From assembly GCA_944376335.1 (NCBI GenBank), contig CALWCH010000015.1, positions 1-36,650 on the forward strand: DNA of 36,650 bases, read 5' to 3'. How positions within the stretch are numbered: the first letter of the stretch is position 1; the number at the start of each line of letters is the position of its first letter. Source of the DNA: an uncultured Clostridia bacterium. GTDB taxonomy: Bacteria > Bacillota > Clostridia > Christensenellales > Borkfalkiaceae. Below the pieces are notes generated by a model. That model was not told the DNA's origin. It worked only from the letters and a program-made list of their open reading frames with translations, and ran no database searches. Of the stretch, positions 32,187 to 36,650 are shown piece after piece. A program made the position numbers and the translations under genes.

Positions 32187-32855
32187 ATGGCAAACGAACT
32201 CGACGAACTTACCGGTCCCGTAAACGGACAGGGACGCGACGTCAACGTCATCGAGAAGCAGATCCCCGTAAAGACGGGCGTGGGGTCGAAGATCTTTGAG
32301 GTGCTCCTCTGGGTCCTCGGCATCATCCCCGGCGTCATCTTCCTCTTTATGAAGATCAAAGCGGGCAACTACCTCTCGCAGCTGCAGCAGAAGATCCAGC
32401 ACGACGCTTCGCAGATCGACAACTACCTCGAACAGCGCGTCGTCATCCTTCAGAACTGCGCAAGGCTTTTAGACAAGGCCATCGACCTCGACAAGGAGAC
32501 GATGACGCAGATCGCGGCGTACCGCTCGGGCGCAAACCCCAACGACGACGGCGCGCGCAACCAGATGGCGCAGCAGCTGGAATCGGTGGGAAGGTCCATC
32601 AACATCGCGTTTGAGAACTATCCCGACCTCAAGGCGCATGCGGAGATCGCCGATGCCATGCAGCAGAACAGCTATCTCCAGAAGGAGATCACGGCGGCGC
32701 GCGAACTGTATAACGACACCGTGAATGTGTGGAACCGCGATATCTTCGCATGGCCCACCAAGATGATCGTGGCTGCAAAGCGCGGCTACACGACGCGCAT
32801 CCCCTTCACCGCCTCCGCTGAGATCAAACAGCAGGCACGCGGCGTGTTCTTTTAA
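32187..32855 (+). CDS. LemA family membrane protein
   Basis: The 222-residue product has one membrane helix at about 36-55 and then a long helical bundle of the LemA type: QQKIQHDASQIDNYLEQRVV, followed by ILQNCARLLDKAID, and the conserved C-terminal signature ENYPDLKAHAEIADAMQQNS, ITAARELYNDTVNVWNRDIF, AWPTKM. It has a longer hydrophilic N-terminus than typical LemA proteins. The role of LemA proteins in bacteria is poorly defined; they probably form membrane-tethered scaffolds. It starts directly at the stop codon of the preceding gene, with AGGAGG inside that gene, so the two are translationally linked. Confidence 0.92.
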   Translation: MANELDELTGPVNGQGRDVNVIEKQIPVKTGVGSKIFEVLLWVLGIIPGVIFLFMKIKAGNYLSQLQQKIQHDASQIDNYLEQRVVILQNCARLLDKAIDLDKETMTQIAAYRSGANPNDDGARNQMAQQLESVGRSINIAFENYPDLKAHAEIADAMQQNSYLQKEITAARELYNDTVNVWNRDIFAWPTKMIVAAKRGYTTRIPFTASAEIKQQARGVFF

Positions 32856-32880
32856 GCCGCCGACCCCATCGCGAGACAAC

Positions 32881-32915
32881 GGGGCGGCCGCGGACTTAAA
32901 GTCCGCGGCCGCCCC
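32881..32915. terminator. palindromic bidirectional terminator (type shared with 34675-34715)
   Basis: A perfect palindrome with 17-base arms around a single A at 32898, between the convergent lemA and sirtuin genes. On the plus strand it is followed by TTATTTTATT. The inner 29 bases are identical to those of the element at 34675-34715. Confidence 0.85.
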
Positions 32916-32938
32916 TTATTTTATTCCTTATTTATCCC

Positions 32939-33784
32939 TTATTTCTCCCCGAGGCGGGAGAATACCTCCCCCATGTCCTCGGAGAAGCACACCGTCTTTT
33001 GGGCGTTCTCTTTGAGCGCCTCCGCCTCGTCACGGTTGATGCGGATGAGGGAGACGTGCGCGCTTTGGTAGGTCATGCGCTCGAAGGGAAAGCGGATGAT
33101 CGCGGGCGTATTGTACCCCACGCCGAGCTCTAAAAGCACCATACGTTTCCCCTCCGTGCGGGAGAGGAACGCCTCGTACCGCCCCTTTGCGGCATGCCAT
33201 TTTTCGTCCTCGACGAAGTACTCGTCCTTTCGGATGTGCACCTCCATCTCCCCGCCGCACACGGGGCACTTCGGCACGAGCGAGGAAGGCACGCGGCAGT
33301 CTTTCTGCGCATTTACCATCTCTCTGAGGCGCGCCTCGCCGTCATATACTCTATTCTGGCACCCCCTTGCGCACTGCAGCGCCTGATAGTCGCCCTGCAC
33401 CGCAAAGATGCGCTCCCTTTCGAACCCCGCCTTTTCAAACTGTGCGTCGACGTTGGTCGTGATCACGAAATAGTCCTTCCCCTGCACGAGGGAGAAAAGC
33501 TCACGATACAGCGGCAGAGCGGGCGGCGAAATGCGGTTTACAAAGATGTGCCGCGACCAGTACGCCCACTTTTCCTCCTGCGTGGGGAAGGGATAGAAGC
33601 CCGCCGAATACATGTCCTGCATGCCGTATTTTGCAATGAAGTCGGGGAAGTTTGTTTGAAAGCGCTCGCCCGAATAGGTGAGCCCCGCCGCCGCGGAGAG
33701 GCCAGCTCCCCCGCCGATGAGAAGAGCGTCCGCGCCCGCTAAAAGCGCCCTTGCCCGCGCGATGCGCGCCTCAAAATTTTTCAT
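32939..33784 (-). CDS. class-M-like sirtuin (SIR2 family, possible protein ADP-ribosyltransferase)
   Basis: The 281-residue product has the NAD-binding Rossmann motif LIGGGAGLSAAAGLTYSGER at about 22-41, the TTNVDAQFEKAG motif with Asn111 and Asp113, and four zinc cysteines (138, 142, 173, 176). The usual catalytic histidine is replaced by Gln130 in FAVQGDYQALQC, and the C-terminal VEDEKWHAAKGRY and LELGVGYNTPAIIRFPF strings match the SirTM (class M) group, whose studied members ADP-ribosylate lipoylated GcvH-like protein. No macrodomain, GcvH-L or lipoate ligase gene is nearby. The ATG at 33782-33784 lies inside the end of the HxlR gene, after GGGAGGG, so the genes are translationally coupled. 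Activity is inferred from residues only. Confidence 0.9.
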   Translation of the reverse strand: MKNFEARIARARALLAGADALLIGGGAGLSAAAGLTYSGERFQTNFPDFIAKYGMQDMYSAGFYPFPTQEEKWAYWSRHIFVNRISPPALPLYRELFSLVQGKDYFVITTNVDAQFEKAGFERERIFAVQGDYQALQCARGCQNRVYDGEARLREMVNAQKDCRVPSSLVPKCPVCGGEMEVHIRKDEYFVEDEKWHAAKGRYEAFLSRTEGKRMVLLELGVGYNTPAIIRFPFERMTYQSAHVSLIRINRDEAEALKENAQKTVCFSEDMGEVFSRLGEK

Positions 33785-34112
33785 AATTCCCTCCCGCATG
33801 GTGCGTCCTGTACCCCTCGCCCCACACCCGAAGGGCGTCTAAGACGGGCCGCAGGCTCTCGCCCGTCGCCGAGAGCGAATACTCCACCTTGGGCGGCACG
33901 ACGGGGTAGACGGTGCGAATGACGAGCCCGCTCTCCTCCATGTCGCGAAGCTGCTGGGTGAGCATCTTCTGCGTCACGCCGAAAAGCGCGCGCTTTAACT
34001 CGGAAAAGCGCTTTGTGCCCTCCAAGAGCTCGCGCAAAATGAGCACCTTCCACTTGTTGCCGATGAGCGAGAGCGTCACCTCGACGGGGCAGTCGGGCAA
34101 AATTTTCTGCAT
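33771..34112 (-). CDS. HxlR family transcriptional regulator
   Basis: The 113-residue winged-helix protein shows the full HxlR signature: CPVEVTLSLIGNKWKVLILR with conserved Cys8, KRFSELKRALFGVTQKMLTQ, LRDMEESGLVIRTVYPVVPP and KVEYSLSATGESL. In YodB/HypR-type relatives the N-terminal cysteine senses electrophiles or oxidants, so a redox or quinone signal is a reasonable guess. AAGGAG precedes the ATG. Its end overlaps the sirtuin start by 14 bases, and it is divergent from a PPOX-type gene across a 129-base region with overlapping promoters and inverted repeats, which it probably controls. Confidence 0.95.
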   Translation of the reverse strand: MQKILPDCPVEVTLSLIGNKWKVLILRELLEGTKRFSELKRALFGVTQKMLTQQLRDMEESGLVIRTVYPVVPPKVEYSLSATGESLRPVLDALRVWGEGYRTHHAGGNYEKF

Positions 34113-34129
34113 AATCTACTCCTTTTACG

Positions 34130-34145
34130 GTATCTTTTTTGATAC
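34130..34145. promoter_or_regulatory. candidate HxlR operator
   Basis: GTATC-N6-GATAC is a perfect 5-bp inverted repeat between the divergent start codons. In addition ACGGTAT (34127-34133) is mirrored as ATACCGT at 34179-34185, inside the spacer of the plus-strand promoter. HxlR dimers could bridge these sites. Confidence 0.45.
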
Positions 34146-34174
34146 TATACCACAAAATAGTGCGTTCTTGACAA
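34144..34174 (-). promoter_or_regulatory. promoter of hxlR-sirtuin
   Basis: On the minus strand TTGTCA (34169-34174) and TATAGT (34144-34149), 19 bases apart. The -35 box overlaps that of the divergent promoter, so only one may be used at a time. Confidence 0.5.
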
Positions 34175-34196
34175 AGCAATACCGTGCCATTATAAT
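34168..34196 (+). promoter_or_regulatory. promoter of the PPOX-like gene
   Basis: TTGACA (34168-34173) and TATAAT (34191-34196) with a 17-base spacer, both perfect consensus. Confidence 0.9.
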
Positions 34197-34241
34197 AGCA
34201 CCGAGGTTTGAAAAAGTCAATCCCTCAAAGGAGAATTTTTT

Positions 34242-34649
34242 ATGAACAATGCAGAAAGAGCCAACGAATTTTTGACAGAGGCGGGCATGTATTATCTTGC
34301 GACCGCCGACGGCGCGCAGCCGCACGTCCGCATCTTTACATCGCACTCTGTGCACGAGGGGAAGCTCTACATCCAGACGGGCAACAAGAAGGACGTCTTC
34401 AAGCAGCTCCTTGCAAACCCCAAGGCGGAGATCTGCGCCTTTTCTAAGGGCAAGTGGATGCGCATCACGGGCGAACTCGTGCATGACGACAGAGCCGAGG
34501 CGAGAAAGGCGGTGCTCGACGCCCAGCCCGAACTGCGCACCGTGTATCACTACGACGAGAACGACGGCGTGTGCGCGGTGGTGTACTTCAAGAGCGCGAG
34601 CGTCGTCATCGCGTCCTTCACCGACGCCCCCGAGACGTTTACGCTCTGA
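34242..34649 (+). CDS. pyridoxamine 5'-phosphate oxidase family (FMN-binding) protein
   Basis: The 135-residue product has the split-barrel flavin-binding fold: FLTEAGMYYLATADGAQPHV at about 10-29, then RIFTSHSVHEGKLYIQTGNK and KDVFKQLLANPKAEICAF, then KWMRITGELV and a C-terminal strand VYFKSASVVIASF. Such short proteins bind FMN or F420-like cofactors and many have unknown reductase or oxidase activity; they are not PdxH. AAAGGAG precedes the ATG. It is divergent from an HxlR regulator, a common pairing, and is probably induced when that regulator is inactivated by a reactive compound. Confidence 0.92.
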   Translation: MNNAERANEFLTEAGMYYLATADGAQPHVRIFTSHSVHEGKLYIQTGNKKDVFKQLLANPKAEICAFSKGKWMRITGELVHDDRAEARKAVLDAQPELRTVYHYDENDGVCAVVYFKSASVVIASFTDAPETFTL

Positions 34650-34674
34650 GGCATCGGCCTTTGCTGTTGGATAT

Positions 34675-34715
34675 CGGCGGGCGGCCGCGGACTTAAAGTC
34701 CGCGGCCGCCCGCCG
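34675..34715. terminator. long palindromic terminator between convergent genes
   Basis: A perfect palindrome with 20-base arms around a single A at 34695, between the PPOX-like gene and the EF-hand gene. It has no T run on the plus strand. The inner 29 bases equal those of 32881-32915. Confidence 0.75.
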
Positions 34716-34721
34716 TCTCAT

Positions 34722-34898
34722 TCAGATGTCCTCGTCGAAATCGTCCTCGTCGAAGTCATCCTCGTCGAAGTCCTCATCCAGCAGCGCATCCTGCAAGAGG
34801 AAACCCTCCGCCATGTCGTACTCGCCGTCATCGTTCAGATCGAACGCGCCGTGCGGGTCGATGGTCTTATAGAAATCGTCCATAAAATCTTTGCTCAT
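34722..34898 (-). CDS. EF-hand acidic microprotein
   Basis: A 58-residue protein from the ATG at 34896-34898, preceded by AAAGGAGG. The middle contains DLNDDGEYDMAE, which fits the 12-residue EF-hand calcium loop at every ligand position (D1, N3, D5, G6, E7, D9, E12). The C-terminus is an acidic repeat, DEDDFDEDDFDED. The net charge is strongly negative, and there is no signal peptide or membrane segment. It may bind calcium or act as a small acidic adaptor; the function is unknown. Promoter and ribosome binding site make a real gene likely. A GCCCCGCGGGGC palindrome lies just before the ribosome binding site. Confidence 0.8.
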   Translation of the reverse strand: MSKDFMDDFYKTIDPHGAFDLNDDGEYDMAEGFLLQDALLDEDFDEDDFDEDDFDEDI

Positions 34899-34929
34899 AT
34901 CTTCCTCCTTTGCCCCGCGGGGCACCTCT

Positions 34930-34958
34930 ACCCTATCATACTTTGGGGAGAAAGTCAA
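34930..34958 (-). promoter_or_regulatory. promoter of the EF-hand microprotein gene
   Basis: On the minus strand TTGACT (34953-34958) and TAGGGT (34930-34935) with a 17-base spacer. The -10 box is poor, so expression may need help. Confidence 0.55.
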
Positions 34959-35150
34959 CGCTCCCGCGCAAAAATCAAGGTTTTCGTGAAGAATTTACAA
35001 AATTATGACAACTTCGTGCGGAATTTTTTAACTCTGCGTGGTATGATATGGGTGTGACAGGAGAGGGAAAACTTTTTTGTCAGATCGGGACATGCGGTGG
35101 AAGGCTATTCTGCCGCTTTGTGTTTTTTTATTGGAAATTTCGGGAAGCCG
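34959..35150. other. intergenic region without a recognised gene
   Basis: AT-rich relative to its surroundings. It contains a TATGAT-like -10 hexamer near 35042 on the plus strand and a GGAGAGG site at about 35061 followed by a short frame from a TTG at 35077, but the frame soon runs into the hairpin at 35153. I see no convincing protein or RNA gene. Confidence 0.4.
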
Positions 35151-35152
35151 CG

Positions 35153-35178
35153 GGCGGCGCGCCAAATGGCGCGCCGCC
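35153..35178 (-). terminator. GC-rich hairpin terminator of the helical-protein gene
   Basis: A perfect 11-bp stem (35153-35163 with 35168-35178) with a four-base loop, 16 bases after the stop codon on the minus strand. The T run is weak, as in other hairpins of this window. Confidence 0.65.
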
Positions 35179-35194
35179 GCTTTCCATATAATAG

Positions 35195-35629
35195 TCAGGC
35201 GATCATCGCCTTCCAGATGCGCTCGAAGCCCTCTTCGCGGGCGAGCGTATCGTGAAAGAGCCGCTCGATATCCCCGTCCATTCTCTCGGAGCTGTCTGCA
35301 AGCGTGCTCTTGAGGCTCGTGATGCCCATCACCGTCCCTTGGGTCATCATCTCGGCGATGTGCGCGCGGGAGTCGTCCTTCATCGTATTCAATTTGATGC
35401 TCCCCCACATCATCGCCTTCTTGAAAGGCCCGGGCTCCTTGAGCTCGATGCCCTTTTCGCGGGCGAGCGCCGCCGCGCGGGCGCACAGCTTTTCGTATTC
35501 GTCGTGCTCGCGCTTGAGCTCTTCCTTCAGGGGCTCCTCCGCCGCGGGAAGAATGTCCTCGATGGACTGCATCGCAAGGCAGCAGTTGCGGTAAAGTTCC
35601 GCCAAAATTTCTTCGCTCTTCTTTTCCAT
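35195..35629 (-). CDS. conserved all-helical (ferritin-like) protein of unknown function
   Basis: A 144-residue protein from the ATG at 35627-35629. It is predicted to be entirely helical: KSEEILAELYRNCCLAMQSI, then KEELKREHDEYEKLCARAAA, KAMMWGSIKLNTMKDDSRAH and IAEMMTQGTVMGITSL. Spacing of EY, IAEM and MGI elements resembles small ferritin-like proteins seen widely in Clostridia, but I cannot see a complete diiron ligand set, so metal binding is not claimed. GAGGG lies unusually close to the ATG, so the start is less certain. It is divergent from the L21 leader and rplU, and is transcribed alone. Confidence 0.8.
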   Translation of the reverse strand: MEKKSEEILAELYRNCCLAMQSIEDILPAAEEPLKEELKREHDEYEKLCARAAALAREKGIELKEPGPFKKAMMWGSIKLNTMKDDSRAHIAEMMTQGTVMGITSLKSTLADSSERMDGDIERLFHDTLAREEGFERIWKAMIA

Positions 35630-35682
35630 GCCCTCAGTATGCGAAGGAGCGCCGAAAAATATCCAAAATGATAAAAAACCGC

Positions 35683-35711
35683 TTGACAAATTCCCCTCGG
35701 TATGGTAAAGT
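35683..35711 (+). promoter_or_regulatory. promoter of rplU-rpmA
   Basis: TTGACA (35683-35688) and TAAAGT (35706-35711) with a 17-base spacer. Confidence 0.88.
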
Positions 35712-35712
35712 A

Positions 35713-35790
35713 CCGTTTGAGCCGCTAAGGTCGGGCAAAGAAGTGCCGAAAGGCCGCCTTGCATCTTGCGAGACTGGAAAGAGGAGGTAA
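35713..35790 (+). promoter_or_regulatory. L21 leader (ribosomal protein leader)
   Basis: The leader between promoter and rplU holds the pattern of the Firmicutes L21 leader: GTCGGGC, a short AAGAAGTGCCGAAAGGCCGCC segment broken by small stems, then CTTGC with GCAAG-like pairing near GCATCTTGCGAGACTGG, ending at the GAGGAGG site. L21 or L27 probably binds it to limit its own synthesis. Confidence 0.7.
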
Positions 35791-35795
35791 AATCT

Positions 35796-36101
35796 ATGTA
35801 CGCGATCATCGAAAACGGCAACAAGCAGTATAAGGTCTCCGAAGGCGACGTCGTGAGAGTGGAAAAGCTCAAGGCAGAGGTCGGCGAGGAAGTTTCCTTC
35901 AACGTGCTCATGGTGGCAGATGAAAACGGCGTCAAGGTCGGCAGCGACGTCAAAAACGCCAAGGTCACCGCAAAGGTCGAAGCGCAGGATAAGTACCGTA
36001 AGATCATTGTCTTCAAGTACAAGTCCAAGAAGAACGAGCGCAAGAAGCAGGGCCACCGTCAGCCCTTCACCGCAGTCAAGATCGAAGCGATCTCCCTTTG
36101 A
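35796..36101 (+). CDS. rplU: 50S ribosomal protein L21
   Basis: The 101-residue product is a canonical L21: [20 protein letters not shown] at the start, [20 protein letters not shown] in the middle, and [20 protein letters not shown] at the end, with the KYKxKKxxRKxxGHRQ rRNA-binding signature. It binds 23S rRNA in the large subunit. The ATG at 35796 follows GAGGAGG; an upstream in-frame start lies inside the leader and is not used. rpmA follows after 60 bases. Confidence 0.99.
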   Translation: MYAIIENGNKQYKVSEGDVVRVEKLKAEVGEEVSFNVLMVADENGVKVGSDVKNAKVTAKVEAQDKYRKIIVFKYKSKKNERKKQGHRQPFTAVKIEAISL

Positions 36102-36161
36102 CTGCACGGGGCACCCCAAGTGCGGGAAACGCCCGAATATCAATGAAAAGGAGAAATAATC

Positions 36162-36428
36162 ATGATCTTTATCAGTTTATTCGCTCATAAAAAGGGTACC
36201 GGTTCCTCCCACAACGGCCGCGACAGCAACGCGAAGCGCCTCGGCGTCAAGCGTCAGGACGGTCAGGCCGTGCTCGCGGGCAGCATCCTTGTGCGCCAGC
36301 GCGGGACGAAGATCCACCCCGGCAACAATGTCGGCATCGGCGGCGACGATACCCTCTTCGCCTTAAAGGACGGCGTTGTCAAGTACGAGCGTCTCGGCAA
36401 AGACAGAAAGCAGGTCAGCATCTACTAA
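36162..36428 (+). CDS. rpmA: 50S ribosomal protein L27 with N-terminal extension
   Basis: The 88-residue product has the L27 core: [60 protein letters not shown]. Before it stand seven residues, MIFISLF, matching the short N-terminal extension of Firmicutes L27 that the protease Prp (YsxB) removes just before the alanine so that the flexible arm can reach the peptidyl-transferase centre. The usual gene order rplU-prp-rpmA is broken: only 60 non-coding bases separate rplU and rpmA here. AAGGAG precedes the ATG. Confidence 0.98.
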   Translation: MIFISLFAHKKGTGSSHNGRDSNAKRLGVKRQDGQAVLAGSILVRQRGTKIHPGNNVGIGGDDTLFALKDGVVKYERLGKDRKQVSIY

Positions 36429-36436
36429 AACGCAAG

Positions 36437-36459
36437 GCCCCGCAAAAGCGGGGCTTTTT
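36437..36459 (+). terminator. intrinsic terminator of rplU-rpmA
   Basis: GCCCCGC-AAAA-GCGGGGC followed by TTTTTG, nine bases after the rpmA stop codon. Confidence 0.93.
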
Positions 36460-36556
36460 GTTTTGCGGCGGCCTTTGCGGGGCGCGGGGCGGAAAAAAGT
36501 GGCGCAAAAAAACTTTGGAAAAGCGAAAAAATTTCCGATTTTCCCGCGAAAAATGC

Positions 36557-36588
36557 TTGCATTCTTTTCTCTCTTGTGCTATTATAAT
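36557..36588 (+). promoter_or_regulatory. promoter of the tRNA gene
   Basis: TATAAT at 36583-36588 with a TTGCAT at 36557-36562 (20 bases apart, longer than ideal). A TGTGCTATTATAAT context, common before tRNA genes in Clostridia, suggests that the -10 region does most of the work. Confidence 0.55.
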
Positions 36589-36599
36589 CAAGCAAGTTC

Positions 36600-36650
36600 G
36601 GAAGCTTAGCTCAGCCGGGAGAGCATCTGCCTTACAAGCAGAGGGTCATA
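36600..36650 (+). tRNA. tRNA-Val (anticodon TAC), partial at window edge
   Basis: The acceptor strand (7 bases from 36600), TA at positions 8-9, D-arm GCTCAGCCGGGAGAGC, and anticodon arm TCTGC-CTTACAA-GCAGA with anticodon TAC are all present. The gene runs out of the window in the variable loop, so the T-arm and 3' end are not seen. Confidence 0.95.

Overview
The window (about 36.6 kb, GC-rich) looks like a chromosomal segment of an anaerobic, probably gut-associated Bacillota of the class Clostridia. Supporting signs are sigma-A promoters close to TTGACA-N17-TATAAT before most transcription units, strong AGGAGG-type ribosome binding sites, an L21 leader with rplU-rpmA, a ribosomal protein L27 with a Firmicutes-type N-terminal extension, a BspA-type repeat lipoprotein, a DUF4430 lipoprotein and ECF-transporter-like genes. 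The species cannot be named from sequence alone.

Layout. 1-5100 is a patchy accessory stretch: a small cysteine-rich protein, gene remnants, an aldo/keto reductase behind a hydrolase remnant, tag (3-methyladenine glycosylase), and a TetR-flavodoxin-aldo/keto reductase operon whose last gene has an in-frame TGA. 5312-16215 is a cell-surface block on the minus strand: a frameshifted BspA-like lipoprotein and a giant (about 3119 aa) beta-helix surface protein with a C-terminal membrane anchor. 16285-18137 holds a NYN-domain nuclease bracketed by 20-bp direct repeats and a tyrosine phosphatase. 18158-20332 is uraA-upp with a leader attenuator. 20355-25060 is tex, an epimerase fused to a zinc finger, and cysK. 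25182-25979 is a hemolysin III/PAQR-type protein. 26135-27469 is a cobalamin-riboswitch operon: a DUF4430 lipoprotein and an ECF S-component-like protein. 27543-30002 is an ECF sigma factor, its likely anti-sigma factor and a secreted serpin lipoprotein in one operon. 30056-32855 is a large membrane protein with LemA. 32939-34649 is a class-M-like sirtuin coupled to an HxlR regulator, divergent from a flavin-binding PPOX-like protein. The end holds an EF-hand microprotein, an all-helical protein, the L21 leader, rplU, rpmA and the start of tRNA-Val.

Most notable: (1) the only recognisable promoter of the giant surface protein carries a run of ten G/C pairs inside its -35/-10 spacer, at present giving the optimal 17-bp spacing; this is the classic design of a phase-variable promoter and is my leading candidate for an undescribed system. 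(2) A sigma/anti-sigma/serpin operon suggests an envelope-stress response that exports a protease inhibitor. (3) A B12-riboswitch operon pairs a DUF4430 lipoprotein with an S-component-like membrane protein, a candidate cobalamin capture system. (4) A sirtuin with the class-M residue pattern is uncoupled from the usual lipoylation/macrodomain cluster and is translationally coupled to a redox-type HxlR regulator.

Several genes are broken by single-base changes (4474 nonsense, about 5540 frameshift) or truncation (2092-2300). These could be real decay or assembly errors; raw reads would decide.
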